Positions 34,028 through 43,173 are shown, counted from the first letter of the stretch. The stretch is DNA of 64,000 nucleotides from Citrobacter sp. wls619 (GCF_005281345.1 NZ_SZXJ01000100.1:426-64425), one strand, 5' to 3'. The notes: generated by a model not told the origin, from the letters alone. Program-made: numbers and translations.

Positions 34028-34786
34028 TTAGCCCAGTCCCAGACCGCGGATACTGGAGGTCAGCGTACCGACGGTCAGCGCCCAGCCGTCAATCAGTACA
34101 AACAGCATCAGCTTAAAGGGCAGCGACACGATCAGCGGCGACAGCATCATCATCCCCATCGCCATCAGTACGCTGGCGACGATCAGGTCGATCACCAGGA
34201 ACGGGATATAAATCATGAAGCCTATCTGGAAGGCGGTTTTCAGTTCGCTCAGCACATACGCCGGTACGATAATGGAGAGATCCTGATCGGCTGCATTACC
34301 TTTGGCGTTGGCGATCGTCATTATCTGCGCTATCGCTTTTTTGTTGGTCTGCGCCAGCATAAAGCGCTTCAATGGTGAGGCGGCGGTGCTCAGGGCGTCA
34401 GGGAGCGTGATTTGATCGTTTTCGAAAGGCACAACCGCGTGGTCGTAAATGTTGATCCAGACTGGACGCATCACCAGCATGGTTAACGACAGCGCAATGC
34501 CAATCAGTATGCGGTTGGGCGGCGTTTGCTGTAGCCCCAACGCCTGACGCAGCAGGGAAAGAACAATAATAAATCGGGTAAAACAGGTCATCATCAGCAC
34601 CAGCGTGGGCAGAATGCCCACCAGGGTCATCAGGAGCAGGACCTGGATTTTTACGCTGTATTCCTGACTATTGCCGTGCGAAATCACATTCAGCAACGGG
34701 ATATCTCCCCCTTGTGCGCAGGCAAAGGGAGAAAGGATGAGTAACGAGATACCCAGTATAAGCGTGAGGGTTGGTGCGCGTTTCAT
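34028..34786 (-). CDS. lfiP: LfiP, Flag-2 export gate protein (FliP family)
   Basis: 252 residues with a cleavable signal peptide (MKRAPTLTLILGISLLILSPFACAQ), then QVLLLMTLVGILPTLVLMMTCFTRFIIVLSLLRQALGLQQTPPN, the FliP signature. GFMIYIPFLVIDLIVASVLMAMGMMMLSP near the end is equally conserved. It forms the pentameric core of the export channel. No fliO-like gene lies between it and lfiN, although FliO helps FliP assemble in many primary systems. It overlaps lfiN by 4 bp. Confidence 0.94.
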   Translation of the reverse strand: MKRAPTLTLILGISLLILSPFACAQGGDIPLLNVISHGNSQEYSVKIQVLLLMTLVGILPTLVLMMTCFTRFIIVLSLLRQALGLQQTPPNRILIGIALSLTMLVMRPVWINIYDHAVVPFENDQITLPDALSTAASPLKRFMLAQTNKKAIAQIMTIANAKGNAADQDLSIIVPAYVLSELKTAFQIGFMIYIPFLVIDLIVASVLMAMGMMMLSPLIVSLPFKLMLFVLIDGWALTVGTLTSSIRGLGLG

Positions 34787-35154
34787 GGTGCCAGGTCGTT
34801 GATTTCATGCGTGTTGAATTCAAGAACGCGCAGGCCATATTTTTCATTGACCACCACCACTTCAGCCTTGCCTAGCAGGATGTTATTGACCTTAATATCC
34901 AGCGGTTCACCGGCGAGTTTGTCCATCTCAATGACGGTGTCGTCATCAATATTCAGCAGATCGGACAGCATCACTTCCACGGATGACACTTCCAGCGTTA
35001 GTGTGACCGGAATACGTTTCAGCAATGACATCGACTCGGAAAAACGGTCTTCTAAACGCGCTACCAGCGTCTCTGTTTCCGACGGTGCGGCCGGCGGGGT
35101 TGTTTCGGGCGCTAACTCGAAACCTTGCTCTAAAATATCTTCTGGCTTACTCAT
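34783..35154 (-). CDS. lfiN: LfiN, Flag-2 C-ring switch protein (FliN family)
   Basis: 123 residues. A variable acidic N-terminus is followed by the SpoA domain (IPVTLTLEVSSVEVMLSDLLNIDDDTVIEMDKLAGEPLDIKVNNILLGKAEVVVVNEKYGLRV), the core of FliN. It forms the lower C-ring with FliM and helps dock the export ATPase complex through FliH. It overlaps lfiM by 8 bp and lfiP by 4 bp, so it belongs to the same translationally coupled operon. Confidence 0.94.
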   Translation of the reverse strand: MSKPEDILEQGFELAPETTPPAAPSETETLVARLEDRFSESMSLLKRIPVTLTLEVSSVEVMLSDLLNIDDDTVIEMDKLAGEPLDIKVNNILLGKAEVVVVNEKYGLRVLEFNTHEINDLAP

Positions 35155-36010
35155 AGGATTTCTCCGTCTTGCTCGTTAATTCGGACAAAAACAGTTTGTC
35201 TTTGTCCTCTACGATCAGGGCATTAAATAATTCGGATTTCCCGATATAAACAGGGAAAGTATCAGGCATGGCGATAGGTAAAATATCCCCTGGCTTAATT
35301 GTCGTCAGGTCGGCGACATTGAGGGGGATTTCTGCAATTTTGACGTTCATGGTCAGCGGCAGCGTATGAATGATTTCTTTGATCAGCGTTTTTTTACGCG
35401 TCTCAATGCTGGCTTTATCAACCTGCTTTTTCTTCTCGCCGTGTTCGCTGCGGCGGATTAAATTCAGAATGTAATCAGTATGGGAATCGTCCAGTAAGAT
35501 GCGGAAACTGCAATTCTCCTCATCACCTAAAACAAATGTAAGCTGATACGCCCAATGTGTTTGTACGGTACTGCTGTCCGGTTTGAGCGTCAGCGGAATA
35601 CCCGATATATTTTTATTAAAAATAATATTGCTAATATCCAGCGCCAGTCTGCTTCGCAGTCGGGTTTCTGTTTTGGTCGGTAAATCATCTTCTGATTTTT
35701 CGTCTGCAAGCGATGACGTCAAACCATAAAAGTTGCCCAGCAACATTAACAATAGCGCGCGGTCGATATCAAAGGCCAAATGCCCAACCTGCGAGACTAA
35801 TAACTCGGCGCTTTTATTGATAACATCCATCTCGCATTGTATTTTTCTGAGTGTTATATTTGTGCGATGTTTTTTGAGAAAATAGTTTCCGAGATGTGAT
35901 TCAATTGTATCAAAATTACCCGTGAACATAGTCGGCAGACGATGATAAGGACGCCCAAGCCGGTTTCCTTCAAGTTTAAAGATTCCGGGCGTTTGACTAT
36001 ATTTCAGCAT
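35147..36010 (-). CDS. lfiM: LfiM, Flag-2 C-ring switch protein (FliM family)
   Basis: 287 residues from ATG 36010 (MLKYSQTPGIFKLEGNRLGRPYHRLPTMF); the frame is open for 48 bp upstream. The centre resembles the FliM CheC-like domain and the C-terminal 80 residues the SpoA domain (TLPLTMNVKIAEIPLNVADLTTIKPGDILPIAMPD). The N-terminal CheY-binding motif of FliM (LSQxEIDALL) is absent, which suggests that this flagellum does not switch through CheY-P. It is the first gene of the minus-strand operon. Confidence 0.88.
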   Translation of the reverse strand: MLKYSQTPGIFKLEGNRLGRPYHRLPTMFTGNFDTIESHLGNYFLKKHRTNITLRKIQCEMDVINKSAELLVSQVGHLAFDIDRALLLMLLGNFYGLTSSLADEKSEDDLPTKTETRLRSRLALDISNIIFNKNISGIPLTLKPDSSTVQTHWAYQLTFVLGDEENCSFRILLDDSHTDYILNLIRRSEHGEKKKQVDKASIETRKKTLIKEIIHTLPLTMNVKIAEIPLNVADLTTIKPGDILPIAMPDTFPVYIGKSELFNALIVEDKDKLFLSELTSKTEKSYE

Positions 36011-36605
36011 GGTACGCTTTCTCAGCTGTAATTTCTGGGACGGATGGATTGATATCAAATCCCGCGGTTATCAAAGAAAAAATAAACCCATTTAATTTAT
36101 GGTTCATCCTTGACGCTATTCTCATATTGTTGAAGTCCATTAGATATGAAATGCAGTACCTACTCTCGTCTCTGATGTAGGGCTGGATATTAGATATTTT
36201 ACCTCTCTCCTCTGCAAGTTATTAATGGCTTCAGGCTATAATTAAAAAATAATTAATTACGTATACGTGATGCTCACCGCTAATCCGCTCACCCACTTAA
36301 GGTATGTCTTATGTGGCTGGTTTTTATGCCGAAATCAATGTAACTCATTGTTTTTGAATGAATAATATTTTTATTATCTTTTAATTTAAGATTGTTAATG
36401 GCTCCGGTGTTAGTATTTTTTTAGGAAAAACCCTATTTGAAAATAGTCTTCGATAGGGCTGCCCTTTGAAGGGGCGGTAAAACATGAGCAAGGATGGGAT
36501 TAAGACATGGCACGGGCGATATCTATTATTCGATGATTGTGCTTTGGAATGATTTGTATATTTCTCGTAACGGATGTTAACTTTACTTCTAAGTGTAAAA
36601 TAATC
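36011..36605. other. Divergent regulatory region between lfiM and lafK
   Basis: Nearly 600 bp without a convincing gene, AT-rich in the middle. It must hold the promoters of the lfiM-lfhA operon and of lafK, the regulator. Imperfect hairpins CCCTAT...ATAGGG (36431-36458) and GCCCTTTGAAGGGGC (36461-36475) lie about 140 bp before lafK. TGGCACG at 36508 looks like half a sigma-54 site but lacks the -12 GC. No clear sigma-70 promoter is evident to me. The long leader suggests multiple inputs to this master control point. Confidence 0.5.
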
Positions 36606-37592
36606 ATGTTTGAACTTATTGCCGAAGCAGCCTCCAGTATCAATGTGTTTTCAATGGCAAGGCGTATTGCTGCGTTTAATGTACCAGTCCTTATCCATGG
36701 TGAAACCGGTACTGGTAAAGAATGTGTCGCCAAATTTATCCATTCAATTGCGTCTACGCAGGAACCTCAGGCACCTTATATCGGGGTGAACTGTGCCGCT
36801 ATCCCTGAAAATATGCTCGAAGCCACGTTGTTTGGCTATGATAAAGGTGCATTCACCGGGGCAGTGGCTACCGTTCCGGGGAAAATGGAATTAGCCAATA
36901 ACGGCACATTACTGCTGGATGAGATTGGCGATATGCCTTTAGCGCTACAGGCTAAAATATTGCGTGTATTGCAGGAACAACAGGTTGAGCGCTTAGGTAG
37001 TAACCGTTTAATCAAACTGAACTTCCGTTTAATTGCCTGTACCAATAAAAATCTTGAAGAAGAGGTGGCTGCAGGACGCTTCAGAGAAGATCTCTATTAT
37101 CGGTTATCAGTTATTCCGTTGACCATGCCGCCGCTGCGCGAGCGCATGGAAGACATTATTCCGCTGGCGGAGTCCTTTATCAAAAAATACTCCACGGTGC
37201 TGGTTAAAAATATCAAGCTCTCTGAATCATCGCGCCGGGCATTACTGAGCTACGAATGGCCGGGTAACGTGCGTCAACTGGAGAACGCTATACAACGGGG
37301 AATGATCCTGAATCGTGATGGCGTCATTTACCCCGATACCTTAGGTCTGCCATCCATTGAGTCTGATTCCTGGAGCGAGCCGCAATGGCAGCCAAAGCCC
37401 AGTATGCCAATAACGACCAGCGATAATCTGGGTCAGCATGGCCGTAGCGCGCAGTATCAATATATCGCTGACCTGATGCGTAAATATCAGGGCAATAAAA
37501 CCAAAATTGCTGATTTATTAGGTATTACCCCACGTGCGCTTCGTTATCGTCTGGCGTCAATGCGAAAACAGGGAATTGAGATCTTTTCCTGA
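36606..37592 (+). CDS. lafK: LafK, sigma-54-dependent activator of the Flag-2 locus
   Basis: 328 residues. The AAA+ domain starts almost at the N-terminus: Walker A GETGTGKE (32-39), the sigma-54-contacting GAFTGA loop (81-86), Walker B LLLDEIGD (about 102-109), and the R-finger region GRFREDLYYRL. A Fis-type HTH (KTKIADLLGITPRALRYRL) ends the protein. There is no receiver or other N-terminal control domain, so the architecture is like PspF, and the protein may be controlled by its amount or by a partner. It lies immediately before lfiE, whose promoter has a sigma-54-like -24/-12 pair. Upstream in-frame codons exist to 36537 but look non-coding. Confidence 0.9.
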   Translation: MFELIAEAASSINVFSMARRIAAFNVPVLIHGETGTGKECVAKFIHSIASTQEPQAPYIGVNCAAIPENMLEATLFGYDKGAFTGAVATVPGKMELANNGTLLLDEIGDMPLALQAKILRVLQEQQVERLGSNRLIKLNFRLIACTNKNLEEEVAAGRFREDLYYRLSVIPLTMPPLRERMEDIIPLAESFIKKYSTVLVKNIKLSESSRRALLSYEWPGNVRQLENAIQRGMILNRDGVIYPDTLGLPSIESDSWSEPQWQPKPSMPITTSDNLGQHGRSAQYQYIADLMRKYQGNKTKIADLLGITPRALRYRLASMRKQGIEIFS

Positions 37593-37601
37593 ATCAGTCT
37601 G

Positions 37602-37617
37602 TGGTACCGAGAACGCT
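37602..37617 (+). promoter_or_regulatory. Sigma-54-type promoter of the lfiEFGHIJ operon
   Basis: TGGTACCGAGAACGCT keeps the -24 GG and -12 GC with the required 10-bp spacing, although the -12 TT is missing. The lfiE ATG lies 22 bp after the element, so the leader would be very short. It sits directly after lafK. Confidence 0.5.
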
Positions 37618-37639
37618 TTTTTAATTTTAAGAGTAGGTC

Positions 37640-38002
37640 ATGAGCATAAATACGATAGCCCCAGCCAGTACGATGCAGACGCAAATGATGCAGGACATGC
37701 AGCAGATGAAAGCGGTCGCGCAGGCGCCCGTCCTTTCGCCGATGCAGATTAACGCCGTGGGCGCCCAACTGGCATCTTCTCCGGTCTCGTTCGACCGCGT
37801 CATGCAAGGCGCGCTGAATCATGTTGATCAATTCCAGCAGGTCGCGGAGCAAAAACAAACGGCCATTGAGATGGGGAAAAGTGACGACCTGGCGGGAGCC
37901 ATGATTGCCAGTCAGCAGGCATCGTTATCGTTTTCTGCGCTGGTACAGGTCAGAAATAAAGTCGCTTCCGGATTCAATGACCTGATGAGCATGTCAGTCT
38001 AA
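37640..38002 (+). CDS. lfiE: LfiE, Flag-2 MS-ring/rod junction protein (FliE family)
   Basis: 120 residues, the usual FliE size. The C-terminal half is the conserved region: SFDRVMQGALNHVDQFQQVAEQKQTAIEMGKSDDLAGAMIASQQASLSFSALVQVRNKVASGFNDLMSMSV, which ends as FliE does. It links the MS ring to the rod and is an early export substrate. AAGAGTAGG lies just before the ATG. It opens the lfiE-lfiJ operon with a 4-bp gap to lfiF. Confidence 0.93.
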   Translation: MSINTIAPASTMQTQMMQDMQQMKAVAQAPVLSPMQINAVGAQLASSPVSFDRVMQGALNHVDQFQQVAEQKQTAIEMGKSDDLAGAMIASQQASLSFSALVQVRNKVASGFNDLMSMSV

Positions 38003-38006
38003 CGCT

Positions 38007-39686
38007 ATGAATGAATTAATAAAAAAAATCACTCAGTTTTTACCCTCGTTCTCTTTCAGACTGGATGGTAATAAACGCCTGATGCTGGTGGCGGCTGCGG
38101 CGCTTGCGGCTACCGCCATAATTGTCAGCGTGCTGTGGAACGGTAATCATGGCTATGTTTCGCTGTACGGTAGCCAGGAAAACCTCCCGGTTTCACAGAT
38201 AGTCACCGTGCTGGACGGCGAAAAGCTGGAATACCGTATTGACCCGCAGAGCGGGCAAATTCTGGTTCCGGAAGACGCGCTGTCGAAAACGCGGATGACG
38301 CTGGCGGCGAAAGGCGTGCAGGCCATGCTGCCCAGCGGCTACGAGCTGATGGATAAAGACGAAGTGCTGGGCGCCAGTCAGTTTGTGCAAAACGTCCGTT
38401 ACAAGCGGAGTCTGGAAGGCGAACTGGCTCAAAGCATTATGACACTGGACGCTGTCGAGAGTGCTCGCGTGCATCTGGCGCTGAATGAAGAGAGCTCATT
38501 TGTCGTCAGTGATGAACCGCAAAACAGCGCCTCGGTTGTGGTGCGTCTGCATTACGGCAGCAAGCTGGATATGGACCAGGTCAATGCCATTGTGCATCTG
38601 GTGTCCGGCAGCGTGCCCAATCTGAATGCGTCGAAGGTTAGCGTTGTCGATCAGGCAGGGAATTTACTGTCCGACGGCATTGGCGCGGGAGAAGCCGTTT
38701 CTGCGGCGACGCGTAAGCGCGACCAGATCCTTAAGGATATTCAGGATAAGACCCGTGCCAGTCTCGCAAATGTCCTCGACTCGCTGGTCGGTACCGGCAA
38801 CTACCGGGTGAGCGTGATGCCGGATCTCGATCTGAGCAATATCGACGAAACCCAGGAGCATTACGGCGATACGCCGAAGGTGAATCGTGAAGAAACGGTG
38901 CTCGATAGCGATACCAACCAAATTGCCATGGGGATCCCCGGCTCGCTGAGCAATCGTCCTCCGTTGGCGACGAACCAGGTAGGAAACGGCGCCGCCGGGA
39001 CAACGCCAGAAGAGTCTCGCCAGCCTGCCGCGTTGTCAAAACATAGTGAGAACAAGCGCGACTATTCCTGGGACCGTAGCGTTGAGCATATCCAGCATCC
39101 AGGATTCGATATCAAACGGTTAAATGTGGCCGTGGTGCTCAATCAGAGCGCGCCTGCATTGAAGAACTGGAAACCGGAACAAACCACCCAGTTGACGGCG
39201 CTGTTGAATAACGCTGCCGGAATTGATGCCAGACGTGGCGACAATCTGTCTTTATCGCTGCTCAACTTTGTGCCGCAGTCGATCCCCGTCGAGCCGGTGC
39301 TGCCTTTCTGGAAGGATGGCAGCATTCTGGCCTGGGTTCGTTTAATTGGCTGCGGCCTGCTGGCTCTGCTGTTGTTGCTGTTTGTTGTCCGTCCGGTGAT
39401 GAAACGTTTGACCGCCGAGCGCCGCAGGACCTCTTCGCCTGAACTGGCGCTGGACGCTGTACCAATCGCAATTCCTGCGGACAAACCCCATTTTGCGGCC
39501 GCTGAAGATGAACGCAAAAATATCGAACTGCCTTCTTTCCCTGGTGACGACAGCCTGCCTTCGCAGAGCTCCGGTCTGGAAGTGAAGCTGGAGTTCCTGC
39601 AAAAACTGGCGATGAGCGACACCGATCGCGTAGCTGAAGTTCTCAGACAATGGATTACCAGCAATGAGCGAATTGACAATAAATAA
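38007..39686 (+). CDS. lfiF: LfiF, Flag-2 MS-ring protein (FliF family)
   Basis: 559 residues, as for FliF. The first membrane segment (LMLVAAAALAATAIIVSVLW) precedes the YscJ/FliF ring-building domains (GYVSLYGSQENLPVSQIVTVLDGEKLEYRI to VNAIVHLVSGSVPNLNASKVSVVDQAGNLLS). The second membrane segment (LIGCGLLALLLLLFVVRP) lies near residue 445, followed by the cytoplasmic tail that binds FliG. It overlaps lfiG by 23 bp, which favours coupled synthesis of MS-ring and rotor. Confidence 0.95.
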   Translation: MNELIKKITQFLPSFSFRLDGNKRLMLVAAAALAATAIIVSVLWNGNHGYVSLYGSQENLPVSQIVTVLDGEKLEYRIDPQSGQILVPEDALSKTRMTLAAKGVQAMLPSGYELMDKDEVLGASQFVQNVRYKRSLEGELAQSIMTLDAVESARVHLALNEESSFVVSDEPQNSASVVVRLHYGSKLDMDQVNAIVHLVSGSVPNLNASKVSVVDQAGNLLSDGIGAGEAVSAATRKRDQILKDIQDKTRASLANVLDSLVGTGNYRVSVMPDLDLSNIDETQEHYGDTPKVNREETVLDSDTNQIAMGIPGSLSNRPPLATNQVGNGAAGTTPEESRQPAALSKHSENKRDYSWDRSVEHIQHPGFDIKRLNVAVVLNQSAPALKNWKPEQTTQLTALLNNAAGIDARRGDNLSLSLLNFVPQSIPVEPVLPFWKDGSILAWVRLIGCGLLALLLLLFVVRPVMKRLTAERRRTSSPELALDAVPIAIPADKPHFAAAEDERKNIELPSFPGDDSLPSQSSGLEVKLEFLQKLAMSDTDRVAEVLRQWITSNERIDNK

Positions 39687-40680
39687 CGGCAGTAACAACA
39701 GCTACCTCGAGCAGGCCGCAATTTTATTGCTGTGTCTGGGCGAGGAGGCGGCAGCCACGGTGATGCAAAAGCTCAGCCGCGAAGAGGTGGTTCGTCTCAG
39801 CGAAAACATGGCGCGTCTGTCTGGCGTAAAAACCAGCATGGCGAAAAAAGTGATCAATAACTTTTTTGATGAGTTCCGCGAGCAGAGCGGCATTAACGGC
39901 GCCTCGCGTTCCATGCTGCAAGGGATCCTCAATAAAGCGCTGGGAACGGAAATCGCCAGCAGCGTGATCAACGGCATTTACGGTGATGAGATCCGCTCAC
40001 GAATGGCGCGTTTGCAATGGGTAGAACCGCGCCAGCTGGCGATACTGATTTCAGAAGAGCATTTGCAATTGCAGGCCGTCTTCCTTGCCTTCCTGACGCC
40101 GGAGATCTCAGCGACGGTACTGTCTTACATGAGTGAGTCGGTGCAAAACGAGATCCTCTATCGGGTTGCCAAGCTCAACGATGTGAATCGCGACGTGGTG
40201 GATGAGCTGGATCGGTTGATCGAACGTGGGCTGTCAGTGCTGTCCGAACATGGTTCGAAAGTGAAAGGGATCAAGCAGGCCGCGGATATCGTGAACCGCT
40301 TCCAGGGTAATCAACAGGTGATCCTCGATCAGCTGCGCGAACGCGATGAAGATGTCCTCGAACAGTTGCAGGACGAAATGTACGACTTCTTCATTCTGAG
40401 CCGCCAAAGTGATGAAGTGCGTCGTCGCCTGCTCGACGAAGTGCCGATGGAAGACTGGGCGGTGGCGCTGAAAGGGACCGAAGCGCTGTTGCGCCGCTCG
40501 ATTTATGCCGTGATGCCTAAGCGTCAGGTCCAACAGCTGGAGGCGATAACGTCGCGCCTGGGTCCGGTTCCGGTGAGCCGTATTGAGCAGATCCGCCGTG
40601 AAATTATGGGGATTGCCCGCGAGCTTGAGGAAGCGGGTGAAATTCAGCTACAGCTGTTTGCTGAACAGACGGCGGAGTAA
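39664..40680 (+). CDS. lfiG: LfiG, Flag-2 rotor/switch protein (FliG family)
   Basis: 338 residues. The N-terminal domain binds FliF, the middle has LSYMSESVQNEILYRVAKLNDVNRDVVDELDRLIERGL, and the C-terminal motor domain shows DDIFILSRQSDEVRRRLL-like and AVALKGTEALLRRSIYAVMPKR segments with the charged torque helix. Its partner stator genes (lafT/lafU) would lie beyond the window. Length and order fit a functional protein. Confidence 0.95.
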   Translation: MSELTINNGSNNSYLEQAAILLLCLGEEAAATVMQKLSREEVVRLSENMARLSGVKTSMAKKVINNFFDEFREQSGINGASRSMLQGILNKALGTEIASSVINGIYGDEIRSRMARLQWVEPRQLAILISEEHLQLQAVFLAFLTPEISATVLSYMSESVQNEILYRVAKLNDVNRDVVDELDRLIERGLSVLSEHGSKVKGIKQAADIVNRFQGNQQVILDQLRERDEDVLEQLQDEMYDFFILSRQSDEVRRRLLDEVPMEDWAVALKGTEALLRRSIYAVMPKRQVQQLEAITSRLGPVPVSRIEQIRREIMGIARELEEAGEIQLQLFAEQTAE

Positions 40681-40683
40681 CAC

Positions 40684-41394
40684 ATGGCGATTGAAACCAT
40701 TCGTGGTCGTTACCGACTGCACCGTTTTCCCCCTCGCCAGCGCCATTTGCAGGCTGAACAGCTCACGCCGGGGATCACGCCGGCGGATTATCAGCGCCAG
40801 TTGATGGATGGCTTCCAGGAAGGACTGCAAAAAGGATTTGAACAAGGGATGACCGAAGGCCAGGAGCAGGGCTTTCAGGAAGGCCATCAGAAGGGGCACG
40901 ATGAAGGCCGTCGTCAGGGATACACTGAAGGCAGCCTGGCCGGGCAGCAGGAAGGGCGTAAGCAGTTTGAGCGGGCAGCGCAGCCGCTGGCAGTTATCTC
41001 CGACAAAGTGAACGACTACCTGGCGCACATTCAGCGTAAACAGCGGGAGGACCTGCTGCAGCTGGTGGAAAAGGTTACGCGTCAGGTGATTCGTTGCGAG
41101 CTGGCGCTGCAACCGACGCAGTTGCTATCGCTGGTTGAAGAGGCGATTTCGGCCTTTCCGGCGATGCCTGAGTCGCTACAGGTCCTACTGAGTAATGAAG
41201 AGTTTAACCGTATCAAAGACGCTGCGCCGGAGAAAGTCGCTGAATGGGGGTTGACCCCATCTCCCGATCTGCAGGCAGGCGAGTGTCGGGTAATTACCGA
41301 TAAATCCGAGCTGGATATTGGCTGCGAGCATCGTCTCGACCAATGCATGTCGGCGCTGAAAGAGTCGCTGCTGCCGGAGCCGACGGGTGAGTGA
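40684..41394 (+). CDS. lfiH: LfiH, Flag-2 export ATPase regulator (FliH family)
   Basis: 236 residues. A glycine-spaced helix (EGLQKGFEQGMTEGQEQGFQEGHQKGHDEGRRQGYTEG; residues about 42-80), a run of GxxxG repeats, is the FliH hallmark. The C-terminal domain (TRQVIRCELALQPTQLLSLVEEAISAFPAMPESLQVLLSNEEF to AGECRVITDKSELDIGCEHRLD) binds the ATPase. It holds LfiI in check and tethers it to LfiN. It overlaps lfiI by 8 bp. Confidence 0.93.
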   Translation: MAIETIRGRYRLHRFPPRQRHLQAEQLTPGITPADYQRQLMDGFQEGLQKGFEQGMTEGQEQGFQEGHQKGHDEGRRQGYTEGSLAGQQEGRKQFERAAQPLAVISDKVNDYLAHIQRKQREDLLQLVEKVTRQVIRCELALQPTQLLSLVEEAISAFPAMPESLQVLLSNEEFNRIKDAAPEKVAEWGLTPSPDLQAGECRVITDKSELDIGCEHRLDQCMSALKESLLPEPTGE

Positions 41395-42727
41395 CCTATC
41401 CTGCTTTGACAACGCGCTGCGCTCCATTGAGTCGATCCCTTTAGCCCGGGTTGCCGGGCGACTGGTGCGCGTGAACGGCATTTTGCTGGAGAGCGTGGGC
41501 TGTCCGCTGGTGACCGGCCAGCTGTGCCGCGTCGAAAGCGCCAACCATACGTTGATCGATGCGCAGGCGGTGGGGTTTAACCGCGATATCACCTACCTGA
41601 TGCCCTTCAAGCACCCCGTCGGGCTGATGGCGGGTGCGCGCGTTTTCCCCGAAGAAAAAGCGCAGGAGATCCTGATAAGCGAAAGCTGGCTGGGGCGGGT
41701 AGTCAATGGTCTGGGCGAACCGCTGGATGCCAAAGGGCGTCTTACGGGCAATGACGTGCTGCCGCCTCAGGCACCTTCCATCAACCCCCTCACGCGCCGA
41801 TCGGTGAATCAACCGCTGGATGTCGGCGTGAAAGCAATCAACGGCCTGCTCACTATCGGCAAAGGCCAGCGCGTGGGTCTGATGGCCGGTAGCGGTGTGG
41901 GTAAAAGCGTGCTGCTGGGGATGATCACCCGCCAGACCAAGGCCGACATCGTGGTGGTGGGGTTGATTGGCGAGCGTGGCCGCGAGGTGAAGGAGTTTAT
42001 CGATCACTCGCTGGGCGCGGAAGGGTTGGCAAAATCTATTATCGTGGCGGCACCGGCGGATGAGTCGCCGTTAATGCGTTTGAAAGCCACCGAGCTTTGC
42101 CACTCTATCGCCGCCTGGTTTCGCGATCGCGGACATCACGTTTTACTGCTGGTGGATTCGTTAACCCGTTATGCCATGGCGCAGCGTGAAATCGCGCTGT
42201 CCCTGGGCGAACCTCCGGCGACGAAAGGCTATCCGCCGTCGGCGTTCGGCATGATCCCTAAGCTTGTGGAAAGCGCGGGTAACAGTGAAAGCGAAGGGTC
42301 GATGACCGCCATTTACACGGTACTGGCGGAAGGGGACGATCAGCAGGATCCGATCGTCGACTGCGCGCGTGCGGTGCTGGACGGGCATATCGTACTAACC
42401 CGTAAGCTGGCGGAGGCCGGACACTATCCAGCCATTGATATTGGGCAGTCGATCAGTCGATGCATGACCCAGGTCACGCCCAAGGAACACCAACAGTCGG
42501 CCCGTCTGCTGAAACAAAACTATGCCGCCTATATGGAAATTAAGCCACTGATCCCATTGGGTGGATATGTTGCAGGAGCTGATCCCAGCGTGGATAAGGC
42601 CGTCAAAGTGTTCCCCGCCATCGAGCGTTTTCTGCGCCAGGAAGTCAGTGAACCGGCCTCTCTGGAGCTGGTGCAAAGCCGCTTGCAGGCCCTGTTTCCG
42701 CTGGCGAAGAAAACGGAAGGTAAATAA
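41387..42727 (+). CDS. lfiI: LfiI, Flag-2 export ATPase (FliI family)
   Basis: 446 residues. Walker A is AGSGVGKSVL (about residues 167-176), followed by VGLIGERGREVKEF and LLLVDSLTRYAMAQREIALSLGEPPATKGYPPSAF, the conserved F1-beta-like block with Walker B. It energises and orders export of flagellar subunits. The start (GTG at the lfiH overlap) reads MSDLSCFDNALRSIESIPLARVAGRLVRV. All catalytic segments are intact. Confidence 0.96.
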   Translation: MSDLSCFDNALRSIESIPLARVAGRLVRVNGILLESVGCPLVTGQLCRVESANHTLIDAQAVGFNRDITYLMPFKHPVGLMAGARVFPEEKAQEILISESWLGRVVNGLGEPLDAKGRLTGNDVLPPQAPSINPLTRRSVNQPLDVGVKAINGLLTIGKGQRVGLMAGSGVGKSVLLGMITRQTKADIVVVGLIGERGREVKEFIDHSLGAEGLAKSIIVAAPADESPLMRLKATELCHSIAAWFRDRGHHVLLLVDSLTRYAMAQREIALSLGEPPATKGYPPSAFGMIPKLVESAGNSESEGSMTAIYTVLAEGDDQQDPIVDCARAVLDGHIVLTRKLAEAGHYPAIDIGQSISRCMTQVTPKEHQQSARLLKQNYAAYMEIKPLIPLGGYVAGADPSVDKAVKVFPAIERFLRQEVSEPASLELVQSRLQALFPLAKKTEGK

Positions 42728-42729
42728 TT

Positions 42730-43173
42730 ATGCGGCAAATTATCGATACCCTGGCGCAACTGCAGCGCCTGCGGGATAAATCGGTCAAAGACATGACGGT
42801 ACAGCTGGCTAAACAGCAGCAGGTTTGTACTGGTTTTGACAATAACATCAAAGCGCTGGGCTACCTGATCCAAAAAACCGGCACCGGCGTTGAGGCGCCT
42901 TCCGTTGAATCGCTTAAAAACGTGACCGGATACAAAGGCACGCTGCGCACGGTTATTGCCTGGCAAGAACAGGAAAAAACGCTGGCTAAAATCAAAGAGC
43001 AGCGTATTCAGAAAAACCTCGTCGCGGCGGCCTGCGAAGAGAAAATCGTCGCCATGACGCTCGATGATAAGCGCTACGAGTTGAGCAATGAGGCGCAGGT
43101 AAAAGAGCAAAAAGCCATAGATGAAATTGCCGCGCAATGCTGGCTACGACAGAAGACGCTGGGGCTGGTATGA
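42730..43173 (+). CDS. lfiJ: LfiJ, Flag-2 export chaperone/stalk protein (FliJ family)
   Basis: 147 residues of almost pure charged helix, expected to form an antiparallel coiled coil like FliJ, the central stalk of the export ATPase. Sequence conservation is low in this family, so the call rests on length, predicted coiled coil and position directly after lfiI. Its stop codon overlaps the start of the cytidylyltransferase gene (ATGA), which links the lateral flagellar operon to the glycan cassette. Confidence 0.85.
   Translation: MRQIIDTLAQLQRLRDKSVKDMTVQLAKQQQVCTGFDNNIKALGYLIQKTGTGVEAPSVESLKNVTGYKGTLRTVIAWQEQEKTLAKIKEQRIQKNLVAAACEEKIVAMTLDDKRYELSNEAQVKEQKAIDEIAAQCWLRQKTLGLV

Noticed and set aside
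36508-36523. Sigma-54 promoter of lafK beginning TGGCACG
   Set aside because: The -24 half is perfect, but the -12 position reads ATAT instead of TTGC.
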